From contig JAQFVV010012405.1 in the NCBI GenBank assembly GCA_028023455.1, forward strand, positions 10,001,923 to 10,065,922: a DNA stretch of 64,000 nt, read 5' to 3'. Positions 12,349 to 25,685 of the stretch are shown here, piece after piece; position 1 is the stretch's first letter; each line of letters opens with the position of its first letter. A program made the position numbers and the translations under genes. The stretch comes from Epiperipatus broadwayi (taxonomy: Eukaryota > Onychophora > Udeonychophora > Euonychophora > Peripatidae). Under the pieces are notes generated by a model. That model ran no database searches and was not told the DNA's origin. It was given only the letters and a program-made list of their open reading frames with translations.

Positions 12349-12433
12349 GCATCAGCCGGGAAGTGAACCCGTTAACCTGGGACAACTGTTTGTAAAGCAT
12401 CTGTTGCTGACCTCTTGACCACCAATGCTTGAT
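12349..12433 (-). repeat. tRNA-derived SINE head (minus strand)
   Basis: Read on the minus strand, AGCAT at the start pairs with ATGCT at the end (acceptor-like stem). A B-box-like GGGTTCACTTCCCG forms a 4-bp stem with a 7-nt loop, and GGTGGTCAAGAGG resembles an A box. At about 85 nt it could be a tRNA pseudogene of the long-variable-arm type, but an A-rich tail follows and the anticodon arm is poor. A SINE head is the more likely reading. Confidence 0.45.
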
Positions 12434-12439
12434 GAGTTT

Positions 12440-14690
12440 TTCTTTTTTTTTTGTATTAATTTATTAACAGAAAAATAAAATATAAATACATTATTTATAC
12501 TTTTTTATATTGGTAGCATAAAATCATATTATAACCATTAATGTACACTTTTCAGGAAGGCAAAATCTCACACCTTTGCAAATAATCCACTACATCACAT
12601 TTTGTGATAGGAAGGCTACAAATTTTTATCATCATAATAATTTACTAAAAGAAACTGCTGACAAAAAATAAACATACTGAATAGAACAAGTACAATAAAG
12701 TTAAGAGCATCTTGTCATTTCCCATATTATAAGTAAAAAAGATTGAAATAAAGCCATTTAATGAAATTTATTGCAATTTATAGCTTTTTTAAAAAAAATT
12801 AGCAATCGATTTATTAATTTGGCTTTAATATAACAATTGTCACATCTTTGGTAGATTATAGGTTCTTGAAAAATAACGGCTCGCCATCTTGATTTCCTTG
12901 AAAACTTAGAAATTTATAAAGTATGTTTTATTATATTATTGGATATTAGTTGTTTATTGAAAAAAAAAAAGATAAATTATAGATTAGCTAATGGATGCTT
13001 GTGATATAATAGAATTTAAGATGGGCGTACTGATAAAAATTTAAAAAGCTGCGCTATACTGGCAGATCAGGTCCAGTCCTAGAAAAGGGCTTATCCAGAA
13101 TTTTAAATAACAGTTTATAAACATTGAGACTCTTGAAAATGAAATGAAACATTTCTGGAAAAGTAAAAAAAAACTTTCCTATAATTCATCCATTTGGTTT
13201 TTAAATTACTTTTATTTACTTATTTAATTATTTGTGTATGCATGCAAGTCTGAAGAAAAAAAAGGGAAAATAATAATGGAATTAAGTTGCTATGAAAAAT
13301 ATTTTGTTAAATAGAAACCAGCAGAAATAAAATAAAGAAATAAAAATATAACTTGAAAAATGAGTTATTAAAAAGTAAGTATACCACTAGAAAAAGTAGT
13401 ATGAAAAGAGAAGTTAAAAAAGACCTTAATTGATAAAAAATATTTAAAAAGGAAAAGAAATATAAAGAGAAACTAAAAAATAGGTGCAGAGCTATGATAA
13501 TTATCATCATCATCATTTTCGACTATTATCACTGTATTATATAGGATGATGGACTTTATAACTTTAAACCTGTTTGTTTGATTTATAGATTCTTTTTTTA
13601 CTTTTTACATCCAACTTACACATTTCTTTCCAGATCTTTTACAAACTTTTGGGATCCTGTTAAGGATTTTAATTGTCGTCTATCTATTGACATCTCTTTC
13701 ATCAATGTGTTCTGCCGACTTCCATTTCAGTCATTTAATTATTTCATAGTTATATCTTTTTATTTATTCACCCATTATATAGATGAATATATATAATATA
13801 TAGGTATGTAACGTAACTGAAGATTAAAATTAATTACACAGGGTATAAATTTTGCGGTAGATCGAATACTAATTTTTATAAAGGAAATCCTTAATTTAAA
13901 AAAAGGAAATTTCTATCTATACAACTATCGAAATAAAATATAATTAATAAACCTTCTACAGATAATTGTCAACCTATACTTCCTGCTCATGCGCAGGTAA
14001 AAATAATAAAAGTTTCTAAACGTACGAAATAATAATTATAATATTAATTAAAGCCGTTGGGTTAACGCAGTTGACAACCGATTCTAATTGTAATATAATG
14101 CTTCCTTGATTTTTAAGTTAATTTTATTAAAATCAATTGGCAATGGAAACTTTTCGAGAAAACATTTTTGTTTAAAAATTCAGCTCTTTATTTTTGACAT
14201 TACAAGGTGCCTGTAATCATTTTTCAAAATTCCATTTTGATACACGAAATAATTAGAATAACATGGAAATTATTGTTGCTTTAAATCAATGATTTCAACA
14301 AAAAAGGTAATTTTTAATAATTAGGAGAAACTGAAAATTGAAAAATAAATTGAGAAAAATAATTTAAGTCTTTAATTTGAAAATATTAATAAATAGGCAC
14401 TACACGCACGCACACACTCCTATGAATATTTGTATATTGACTCTCAAAACATCAGATTTTATGTTTTATGACTCTATCTTATCTTAAAGTAAAACAAATT
14501 GCTATCTAAATATTTCATTACCGTAAGTCTTTTCCGCGGTTTGGCTCGAAATTCGTATGAATTCCCGAGCTATAAAACCATAGGTCGTTTTTATATCACC
14601 ATTAGTTGTAATCTGCCATTGTTGTATGGCAATATTTAACAAAATTTAAAATAAAACTTAGAAATTAATACATTGCACAGGCTAAAACCT
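12440..14690. other. AT-rich DNA, no gene recognised
   Basis: Holds the second CpG-bearing repeat fragment (14533-14590) and a lone CATGCGCAG followed by GTAAAA at 13989-14002, which superficially resembles an NRF1 half-site next to a splice donor. No ORF with a recognisable domain. Confidence 0.45.
14533..14590 (+). repeat. CpG-containing dispersed repeat fragment (copy 2)
   Basis: Shares CGCGGTTTG, TATGAATTCCCGAGC and ATAAAACC with the reverse complement of 755-850, in the same order. The family was not recognised. Confidence 0.4.
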
Positions 14691-14695
14691 GCATT

Positions 14696-14845
14696 TTTAT
14701 ATGTAATATAGGCGAGATTCGAACTCAGACTTTCACACGACCCACTATCTTTTCAACATGTGTGTGATCAGGTGGGTCAGCAATATGAGATAGCACTGAG
14801 AGTAGTGGGTCGGGTGAAAATCTGAGTTCGAATCTCGTCAATAAA
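14696..14845. repeat. Family D palindrome lacking its central ribozyme
   Basis: Left arm GCGAGATTCGAACTCAGACT and its inverse near 14820-14837 flank a centre reading TTTTCAACATG. The right half contains TGATCAGGTGG (A-box-like, about 14768) and GAGTTCGAATCTC (B-box-like, about 14824), at tRNA-like spacing. Compared with 47702-48001 the hammerhead-containing middle is missing. Confidence 0.55.
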
Positions 14846-14849
14846 ACTT

Positions 14850-17800
14850 AGAATAAGTAGTATACAATCTTAGGGAATTAGTTATTATAAGACAATTTTA
14901 AATGTAAACATTTTTGTTTTTTAACCAAAATATATTTTAATGAACATTCTTTCAAAAACTACATTAATAAACCTAAATCAGTTTTTATTGGGTAGCTATT
15001 ATTATATGTATTTAAATTTTAAAGAAAGGTTTTAAACCCTTTATTAAAATCCAGTATACTTTTTGAACTTTTTTGATTTTTATCAGTGCCCTTCACATCT
15101 TGATTCCATCATATTGCAACCATCTACCTATGAAGTAACTCAAATTATCTTTTTAAATTATTTTCTCTGCTATTGGATGATTGCAATATAATGATACCTA
15201 TAATGCAATAATTGTTCATTCTTCATCAAAATTTTGAAAATAGATAGAATCAGTTCTGTTTTTTCATGGCATGTGAATTAGATGATAAATGATACTAAAT
15301 TGGCCAGCTCACCTGAAAAGTCTAAGTTGTTATCATATGCATGTATACTGAGTGAGGGGGGTCTAAGTTTCTGTGCTAATAGATGGCTATGATGTGGAGA
15401 GGGCATTGAGATAAGAGAGACATTGATAAAAACAAAAATTTGAAAATATTAACTATATATATTTATTTATAAACCTTCTTGAGGTTGTTTCTTAACCATT
15501 ATGTCATCCTATCCATAACTACAGCCATATATCTTGAGACATTATTCTTGTTGTTATGTTTACTTCAGACACATAGTTGTAAACACTGAAAAAAAATGTG
15601 TAAATGATTAGTAATATGTATTTTGATCTGACTCAATCTCATACTGACATACCAATCTTCCACCATAATGACATAATGCTGTTATATATTTATTATTATA
15701 AACTATTTAAAATACTGTATTTTAAAATTTAATTTAACTAATTTCCATGAATATACATATTACATCTACATATACCTTTGAAGGTAGACTAATGTACCTA
15801 ATTCCTGAATTAATCCAAATACAAGTTATGAGACATTTGGAAATTGTTTCTCATTAACTAGTACCATGTGTTGAAGATTTTACATAAGTAATATGAAGTA
15901 ATAGATTAATAAAAAAATCCATATGCAATATTTTTTATAAAAATAATAAGTTTGTTCTTTAATAAGATATAAAGGCAAAAACTTTATTTAAAACCACACT
16001 ATTTTTAATTTAACTCATTTCCAAAAAATTACCAAGATAATTTATTTGACATTACAACTGCCTGTATAGTAACCTCTAAAAAATTTATGACAATAATTGA
16101 CAGATTTACATACCAATGTTTCTGGGTTACAATTTTACAATGAACAATTTTAATGGAATGTAGTGATTGTATATTTTATTTTTGAACATAGATGGCAGGA
16201 GTTATTAAAAAAAAAATTAAATAGTGTATTATAGTGGGACTTATCTAATTTGAGTTAGTATGACAAAAAAATATAGATTTATTAATTTTTCAAACAAATT
16301 CTTTTTGTTTCAAATTTATTTTGATTGCTTTGAAAGATATATTTAATAATATAAATAAATTTTATTCTGATACTCATATCTTAGGTAGAATACAAATATG
16401 TAGTAGAAATCAAGAAAATCATTTTACATTATTCTAGTTATTTAAAAATATAAGCTTTTTTTATTTTTGGGACAAATATGCTGCTTTAAATTTTTTTTCA
16501 CTATTTTACATCTGACTAAAAATATTTTTAATAGGAATTGTGTTTAAAAATGATTTTATTTTGCCACAAACTGTTTTCAAACTCAAATCTATGAAAAATT
16601 AAATTTCGCAATTAGGACTTGATTTGGTTATATTTAAATTTCTGTGTATTTATTAATACACATAGATAAATACATAAAAGCAAAATACAACTACTAGCAA
16701 AAAGGGGGGTTGCTCAGTGTAGCTAGTGAGATCTGTTTTAATTAGATATTAGAAGCCATATACTTATTTTTATAATTTCTATATCCAGTTAAAAAGTTAA
16801 AATATATACTTTTTGCAGTTGTAAAGACTATGTAATAATAGATGACAAAATAAATGCACTTTTCTTTGTTTTCTAATCACATGTTCATTGTTACAATTAA
16901 TTTTTGTATAATTTCAACATTATTTTTATAATATTTTAGTGTTTGTAAACATTTACTGATGAAACATGTTATCATGTTTAATAAATGATATGGTTCAGAC
17001 ATTATAATAATGGTTAATAATGGTAAATATTTACTCATCTCCTGAAAGATAAATGCCTTTGCAAGCTTAATCTAATTTCTTCAAGATATAACCTCTCTTC
17101 TCCATATCACTCCAGAAAACTTTTGTAATTTATTATATAAGTCGTAAATGGTTTCCTTGTACATGTATTATAATCAATTGAAATCTAATTTAAGATTTCA
17201 CCTACCTATCTACTGTCATCTTCTATAACATGACTAATCTTGCCTTACTTTCATGTCTTATTTCTAAAATAATTATTTGTTCTCTTATTCATATTTTCAC
17301 TTTTGATCTCCCATTATTTTTTTATCGTAAACCACTATATTTTTATGTATGGCATAAAGACTCTACATTATTCTAATGATAAATGCCCATGTCTCATATC
17401 TATTCCAAAAACTGTAAAATTCATCTATTAGAATTTTTCAATCACATAAAAATATTATTTTTTAACTTTAAATATGTTGGGGACATTCTTATCCTGAAAA
17501 AAAAATCACAATATATTAATATCTAACATTACAGTATAAAAAAGTTGAAAAATTTAGAGCAATGTGATATTTAAAAAGTTTCATTTTAATGCTAGGGATC
17601 TATATTTTAGTTTTATTTCTTGTCCATATATGGATGGAATAATCAAAAATAAAGTACTCTTATGTACCACCTTTAAATATTCAATCACCATTGGTTAGAC
17701 TAAGAAAGGATGCAAGTTTTTATTAAGTTTATATATCTATTATTTCTATTTTAAATATATTTTCATTATAAAAATACAATAAATTATAAGCATAATATTA

Positions 17801-17860
17801 AAATATGTTTTTAATAGAATTAAACTAATATATTAATCATTCTGTTTTTAATTATGAAAC
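14850..17860. other. AT-rich DNA, nothing recognised
   Basis: Three kilobases without a convincing ORF, RNA gene or identifiable transposon. Confidence 0.5.
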
Positions 17861-17864
17861 TTTC

Positions 17865-18710
17865 TCAGACTAGAAGTCAAGAAATTGTATTTGCATTTTC
17901 CACCCTTCGCTGAGAAATTTTATGAAGTTTTTTTTATGTCTTTAAAATTCATGTATATTTTTTTCTAATATTTCAATTTCAAAAAAATTCAAAAGATGTC
18001 ACGATAATAAAATAAGTGGGTCTTCAAAATATACATTGATGGGTACCTATTATGTGCTTGATGATCTCAAACTTTGCAGGATTACTTCAAGAAAATATTA
18101 TGATAGTTAAAAACTTGATTTTTTTCGAAATTTTATGATCATTTTTCTATAGTAACTGGGTAATAACTATTTGAAATCAAGTGTATATATTATAACATAT
18201 TTATTTTTTACAGAAATGTTGTATTTTTAATTATAAAAGAATATATTCTTCTGAATATTGTTACAATAGAGAACATGGTCATAAAAAATACAACTATTTA
18301 GAGATGATGTCACTCAACAGCCTCTTATAACATTTAGTGATATAGTAAAAATTACAAATTTTTTTAAAACTTTTAAAGCACAAATTGATAAATTAACTAC
18401 TTATTAAAAATAATTAGTTTAGATTTTTAAAATAAACATCAAACAAAGAAGATTTCATTCATTTTGCACATTGAATCTGTTCCACCTAAAATTTGATGAT
18501 GAAACAGCATTTTGTTTTGATTAAAATCTAATTTTTAAAATAATTCTGAAAATCAAATATGATTTTTTAAAAATGTATTTAATTTCTAAACAAAAATATC
18601 TATCAAATGAAGTAAAATTTATTATGTTCTGATACATAATAATGGTTTAATATTAAAGTGAAAGTTGAAAACTTAAAGTAAATGAGAACAAAGAAATCTG
18701 TCAGAATGCT
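17865..18710 (+). repeat. Long dispersed repeat, copy 1 (partner at 55085-55950)
   Basis: About 850 bp collinear with 55085-55950 in the same orientation. Landmarks in order: CTGAGAAATTTT, TTTCAAAAAAATTCAAAAGA, TCAAGAAAATATTATGAT, TATTTATTTTTTACA, CACCTAAAATTTGATGATG-like, TTTCTAAACAAAAAT. By eye roughly three quarters of bases match, with many short indels. No ORF spans it and no terminal repeats were seen. Confidence 0.65.
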
Positions 18711-18714
18711 AGAA

Positions 18715-21700
18715 TAGCATAAAAGGATTAATTTTTTAATAATTCAGAGTATTTATTCAGTTTGATATGATGACACATTCACTTCTTGGACTTAAAATCA
18801 TTCTTTTATAACTTTCTGTGGCTTTTGTTTAGTGATTTTGCATTTTTAAAAAAATCTTAAGATGTTAGTCATTATTGAACAAACAATTTAATACAAAAGG
18901 TTTAAGATTACAATTTTTTGTTTTCAAAGTAGTCACTGTATTTATAAGAGCTTATCTTTTATTCAAATCCTAAAAATTAGTCACTTTTCAGAATAGGTTT
19001 ATATATTTATGAAGTATTTAAGATTTTATTCAAAAATATTTGTTTTTAGAAAAATACAAATCAGGCTGGACATTGTGATTGGCTAATAACTCATTTAAAG
19101 CTTCTATAATGATTTTTTAAATCCTTTTTTAAATACTTATGAGAAGAATTTTAATTTGCAAAACACGTTTTGTTTGCTTTGTGAAATCTTTACAAGCATT
19201 TATTTGCATGTTAAAATTAAAATAAATTTTATTACACTCCAAAATATTTTTTATTAGAAATCACATTATAAAGATAAAAAAAAAACTACTATTCAGATGA
19301 CAATTTTTTTTTATTACTTTTTTTTATATTTTCAATGTTGAAATATTGTTTTTGAGAATAGTTTTTATTTTTAAACTTATATTTCTAAAAAATAACTTTT
19401 AAATGAAAAAATATGACCAAATAAAAATTAGTTTATTAAAATAAATAGTTGGAAATGCAATCCAATGGCCATTAGGATATGTAAAAAAAAAAAATTTATT
19501 TACTATTAAAGTAATTATAATTTTTTTTTTCAGTTTGTCTACTAAAGTAAGATTGTAAACTTTTTTTTTTAATTTCACATTATAAATTTTTAAAAATATA
19601 TATATATTCCATAAATTACTTATATGGAAAGAAATGTTTAATAATAAATAAAAAATAAAATATTTTGCCATAAAATTTATTCAGACTAAAGGCAATATAT
19701 TTGAAACATGTGCCTTACAATTTGAACCTCAATTTAGTTTCTTAAAAATTTATTAAAAGATAAAATTATTTTTGTCAAGTGCATTGCATTCAAGTTTAAC
19801 TCTATATTCAATTTCATTTTTTACATTTAAATTTGCAATAATAATCTGGTTAAGATATTTATAATTTTTAACTTTTCATAATTTATTATAAATCTTTATA
19901 AACAGCTATAATAATCTTAAATATTGGCAGTTCTTTACATCAGAAACCATTCTCTGTTGTAATCTTGAATAACTTTATATTAAATACAGTTTGCACATTT
20001 CATGTATCTACATTTGAAAAACAATTAGACTTATAATACTTACTTTTAATACTACTATTATACTCTTCTTTATTACTATTACTGATTATATTACTACTTC
20101 TATCATGCCAAGCATGTGTAAGAAAATTCATTTCAGTCCAACTTTTTAAGTTCCTGCTATTTCTATAGCAGTCAATAAGATACCCAAGTAATGGTAACAA
20201 ACATATAATTATTAACTTGCTGGAGTTTCTAATTAAATCCAGCTTCAATCTGATTTATTAGTGACAGTCTGTTTTGTGGAAAAAATCATAACTAAATATT
20301 ACCAGCCAAATAATTTTATCCCCATCAATTCTTTAATTATGAAAGATTTAAGATAAAGATGAAAAAAAGTATTAAAATAAGAAATGGGTAATTAGATAAA
20401 GAATGAACATGTGAATATACAAGCATATAATCCAATTGTCATATTAGTATAGAGGATTACAAATAGCATGAAAAGTTCTTGAGTACCAGATCCTAAATTA
20501 ACATGAAAAGTTCATGAGTATCATATTCTACATTAATGTAAGTGACTGAAGATAAAAACAGGAAGACAGAAAAAATTTACCTGTATTTAAAACCGTGACT
20601 TCTTATAAACAAACATTATATTTTACAATTCAACAAAAATTATTCTTGATCAGGCATTGTTAAATTCTTTTTCATACTTAATATCTTTTTATCTGATGAT
20701 CATTCCATTATCCTTCACTTGTAAAACTTATTAGTAACACGAGCACAGTACTGATTTTTAATTAGAAACAAATATTTAATAATTTTACAATATAAATATA
20801 TATAAATTTGAGAAGATTATGTATAAAGTTATATCATTTTCACATTGTAGCAATAGTCAATGCTACAAAAATTTAGTGACATATATTTATCTATGCTTAA
20901 CATGAGCATACACTTTTTTGTTTTTAATTGGCTCTGAAATTTATTACTATTTGTTCTTCATTAACTCCTAACATCTAGAAGTTTTAGTTCGAACTAATAA
21001 ATCATACAAAGGCTTTTTAATTAACATTTCTCTCATCATATATTCAATTAGATTTCTGTCATTAAAGCCATACTTTATAGATCACAGTAATAATGGAAAG
21101 TTTCTGTGAATATCAAAATAATGAAGATTATTTACAGTATTGATCATAAATCAAATAGATTTATTGTATTAATATTAAAATAATACACAACTTACTGGAA
21201 TTAATTGATATTTATTGATTTTTTTAAAATATATATATATATATTTATAAATGTGTCTATAAGCTAAATTTATTTATTGGAAAATGTACTTTTATATTTG
21301 AGATTACTTGTAAAATTTAGTCTTAGATAATGCAATTATTTACTAGAACATGCTATTTATATCTCTAACTAAAAATAGATGTGTATATATTTTATTACAC
21401 AGTAAATTAAATGTTTAGAGAAGCTATGAGAAAGCTACTGAAATAAAAATTCTATTCCAGCTTGGAATTTGAAAAATAAATACATTTTAACTGATTTGAA
21501 TTTGAACATCAGTTACGAAAATGGGAAGTGAGTATGTTAATTATTATGCCCGAAAAATACTTTTAAATTGCATATTAAAATTGTTTGCCTAATTTTGTTT
21601 GATGTTAATAAATTATCAAATTAAATTTATTTCATAATTTTGAACTATTCTGTTGTAAGCAAATAAAAAAGCAGATAAAAATCAAAGAAAAATTATGATG

Positions 21701-22440
21701 TAGTTATATAACTAATTTAATGCTGGCTGATTACTAGTACATTAGATAGTGCAATAATTATGATAAATCAAAAATAATTGCAGAAGAGTGATTTTATTAG
21801 TCAAAGTCTTTTTAAAAAATTATTTGTATAAAGATAAAAATGGATTTTTCATAATTTAATTTATATATATGTTTTAAAATTAACAAATAATGTTGATCAC
21901 TTAACAGGTGTAAATGATTTTTTTATTGAAAAAAATTAAGATAAATTATTTTTTTTAATTATTTGATGTCGTGCATTATATTACTTTATAAAATATTGAT
22001 AAATGCATTTATTAAAAATTATATAATGCAAAGTAAATTATATCTAATACATTATTTTATGAAAATATTAAAGAACATATTAAAACAATAAAGAAAAAAT
22101 ACCAAAACTTATTTAAAAGCAGCATTGTATATTGGCTACTTTATATATTGTAGCAGGTAAATTTGATATTGTTGCACAACTACAGTTTATTTGTCAACAA
22201 ATTTTAGAATTTTTTACATATGATTAGGCAAAATATATAATTGATAATTTCAAAAAATAAACATATTTATGCAAACAGCTGTGGAAAAAATTTACTGCGG
22301 TGTAAGTCATTAATTTGTATTAAGATGTGCTTGCATTTTATCTGATATGACATAACATTGTTTTTCCTCAAGTGTTTAATGGTTTGTGAGTCTGTTTTCC
22401 TGTTTGTCTGTTTATCTATGTATCCATTGGCAGGCTGGAC
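18715..22440. other. AT-rich DNA, nothing recognised
   Basis: Two ORFs of 82-90 codons on the minus strand (19399-19671, 20000-20248) have low-complexity or unrecognisable products and no supporting signals, so they are not called as genes. Confidence 0.5.
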
Positions 22441-22846
<406 letters not shown>

Positions 22847-22849
22847 AGA

Positions 22850-24284
22850 CAAAATCCAAATGCTCACTACTATTTGAAAATTCATGGTTTAAATTAACAA
22901 AATAATAAGCATTTAACAAATTAGCCCATTATAAGATGATGAAGAAGTAAGAAGAGAGTGATGTATAATATAAGCACATGCGGCTAGATGCTTTTATATG
23001 ATAAGTCAGATGATGCAGAAGAAATCAATGATTGATATTGAAAATTGTAATTACTTAATTTGACCTTAAAATAAGTTGTCAAGAAAAATATTCTAAAACT
23101 AACTTTCTTTTTTAAATAGGCTGCCTGAAATTTTAGACAAAACAAACTAAAATTACATAATTCTTTATATTATTTAATGCTAATTCAATATTGCATAACA
23201 ATACATTTATTAAAGCTTTTAAAAAATTTCAAAAATTAAAAATAATACTTGTTAAAAATCACAATATTTTATACAAAAAAATATAATTTAAACAATATTA
23301 ACATTTTAATTCTTTTCTCAAGGAAATTGGAATGTAATCAATTTCTTTTCAACTTTTATTTTATTAAAAGCAAATCTTACACATGCACACACACATGAGT
23401 GACTTAAAATATTACTTATGCAAAATTAAAATTATTTTTAAAATAAATTACAGCTAACTTTTAGGATTTATAAAAGGTTCTATAATATTATCAATTATTT
23501 AAAATATTTGTTTTAAAGCAACTTAATTAATAAACATTATCTAAGCTACATTTAATGTATAATTGTATTTTTAAGCTAAGAATAAGGTAAACATTAATAA
23601 GAATATTAAATTTATGCATTTAAAATATCAATAACTACAGGGTTAGATAAAGTCATATTACTTAATAATTTAATAATTAATAACATAATAAATTAAATGA
23701 TTTACTAGGTTTAGTATGCACACTGACTAATTTAACAGAAAATTAACTATATGTATATATTACACCAACATAATACATAAACATAGTTCTAAATGCAGAA
23801 CTTAAATTGCACCTTTATTGTTAAATGGAGGTTGCCTTGACAACTGTTTGAAATTATTGATTGTTAATGAAATTGGGATTGTCTAATGTTGATTGGTTTG
23901 TATTATATATATATACTTACGAGATTAAATAACTGTTTCAAATTTCTAACAGCTTTGGAAGACATGTGCCATAAAGCTAAACTAGCATAGAAAAATCTCA
24001 CAAATATTAACATCAAAAATAACATCAATTTAAATTGTTTATATATATGTGTGTAATATATTATATTAATACAACCCATCAACTAGAATTCTGAAAATAT
24101 TTTTTCTGATCATCATACTGCAAAAACAAACTATCCAATCACTCTGAAAGATAGATATGTTTTTAATCAAATAATTCTCATCATGTGTCTGGAATTCCAC
24201 CAAACTCCCATATAATATAACTCACATAAAATCTATGCACATAATTATTTACAATCAACTGTCTACACATGTTCATAGTTTATA
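22850..24284. other. AT-rich DNA, nothing recognised
   Basis: No gene, RNA or recognisable repeat apart from short A/T runs. Confidence 0.5.
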
Positions 24285-24285
24285 T

Positions 24286-25042
24286 ATATCATCATCATCA
24301 ACCATTATCAATCCACTGCAGGATGAAGGTCTCTCCAAGTTCAATCCATCTTCTCTGATCTTTAGCTTCTCTTCTCCACATCATCCCTGCACACTTTTTC
24401 ATCTCATCCATCCATCTCACATGTAGTCTCTTTCTGGGCCTCTTACAATCCCTTGGAATCCAATTTAAAACTTCAATTGTTCATCTATTATTATCTCTTC
24501 TAGCAATATGTCCAGCCCAACTCCACTTCAATCTTTTAATTTTTTCAATTAGGTCAGCAACACCTGTTTATTCTCTTACCCATACATTGCATTTACAATC
24601 TCTTCTTTTTACTCCCAGCATGCATCTCTCCATACTTCTTTGAGTGATCTGAAGTCTCTGTATTGCTCTTCTATTAAGTGTCCAAGTCTCAGATCCATAA
24701 GTAAGAACTGGCAAAACACATTTGTTAAAAACCTTCCTTTTCAAACACATAGACATATTTCCTTTTAGTATCAAATTATTTCTACCAAAAGCACTCCAAA
24801 CAAGTTTAATTCTATGATTAATTTCATCCATTATGTTTCCATCTGTATTAATAATTTGACCAAGGTATTTGTAACTGTTAACTTCTTATAATTCATCATA
24901 ATCAATCTTTATTTTCATATTTTGAGCAAATTGATTAAACATTACTTTAGTCTTTTTAACATTTATCTTTAGTCCTACTTTCCTACTTTCATCTGATAAT
25001 TCCTGCAACATTTTCTGCAGCTCTGAAGCATTATTTGCAAAA

Positions 25043-25045
<3 letters not shown>
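24286..25045 (-). pseudogene. RTE-type LINE, 5'-truncated C-terminal reverse transcriptase fragment
   Basis: On the minus strand the reading starts at FFANN (25045 downward), where an intact RT would read FADD, and continues through LKINVKKTKVM, YKYLGQIINTDGN, and an 87-codon open stretch (24568-24831) with KRKVFNKCVLPVLTYGSETW and MERCMLGVKRRD. These are hallmark C-terminal words of RTE reverse transcriptases. A TAA interrupts the frame near 24893, and further stops and shifts follow. The 3' end carries LRRDIG-like remnants and stops at an (ATC)n tract at 24289-24301, as expected for RTE tails. 5' truncation is at the catalytic motif, next to a (TA)n run. Dead copy. Confidence 0.85.
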
Positions 25046-25077
<32 letters not shown>

Positions 25078-25107
25078 ATATGATTCGATGTCTGTATTTT
25101 TAAAGCA
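25046..25107. repeat. (TA)n microsatellite at the LINE/Penelope boundary
   Basis: A TA run at about 25048-25073 separates the truncated RTE copy from the head-to-head Penelope insertion. A matching TA run lies on the other side at about 26211-26226. Confidence 0.8.
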
Positions 25108-25685
25108 ATATATATAGCTGAATATTTGTGAATACAGTAACTAAATAATTAAAATTTTTTATCCACTTACAAGCGCTTTCAATTATCCCAGTAATCTGGG
25201 TCAACTAAAGCTTTGAAATGCTAACTTTCCCACAATTTCATGTTCTTAACATTTGCTGCTTGCCTGTTAATTAAGTCATGTTTATATTTGTATATTAGCA
25301 TAGCTTCCTTTATTTTTCTTTTATTGTTATTTTTTTCAATTTGCAATATTTTTACACTGTTAAAATTAAAGTCAAAACCATAAATACATGATTTATTGTG
25401 GTTGTAAAAAACAGATGCTGAAATATTATTATCTACTATGCAATTTTGTTTCGATTTCTGAACACGTTTTAATAATAGCAAGTGTTCTTTAGTTCTTTTT
25501 CCCAACATACATCTAGATTCATCTATATATCCACTGCCACACCTACATATCCATTTATAAATGACACAATTTTTATTTATAAATGAGGTTTTATCTTTGG
25601 AGTTATTTATTAACTTGTTTAATGTAGGAGCTGTGTAAAATGCAATATCACATATATCTTTATAAATTTTCCTTATAAACTTTAC
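25108..25685 (-). pseudogene. Penelope-like element, GIY-YIG nuclease fragment, left (inverted) copy
   Basis: The minus-strand reading from 25685 gives FIRKIYKDICDIAFYTAPT, then VIYKWICRCGSGYID, RTKEH and the downstream KRKIKEAMLIYK and LINR words of the GIY-YIG domain of Penelope-like elements (open part 25221-25508). The G of the YIG motif is D here, so the nuclease is probably dead. The reverse transcriptase is missing: the copy is cut at its 5' side at 25685. The 3' non-coding part reaches about 25108. It mirrors the copy at 25686-26215 over about 530 bp. Confidence 0.8.

Noticed and set aside
13978-14002. NRF1 half-site next to a GTAAAA donor, a possible second promoter
   Set aside because: No ETS or YY1 partner, no ORF and no acceptor downstream; too weak.
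18490-18515. TTGATGATGAAAC as a hammerhead core
   Set aside because: C3 is changed and no helix II separates core and GAAAC.
20680-20705. CTGATGATCATTCC as a hammerhead core
   Set aside because: No GAAA and no helix partners nearby.
25158-25210. Hammerhead in the head-to-head Penelope nuclease copies (CTGGGATAATTGAAAGCGC on the minus strand)
   Set aside because: The core lacks CUGANGA and there is no room for helix II; at most a remnant.
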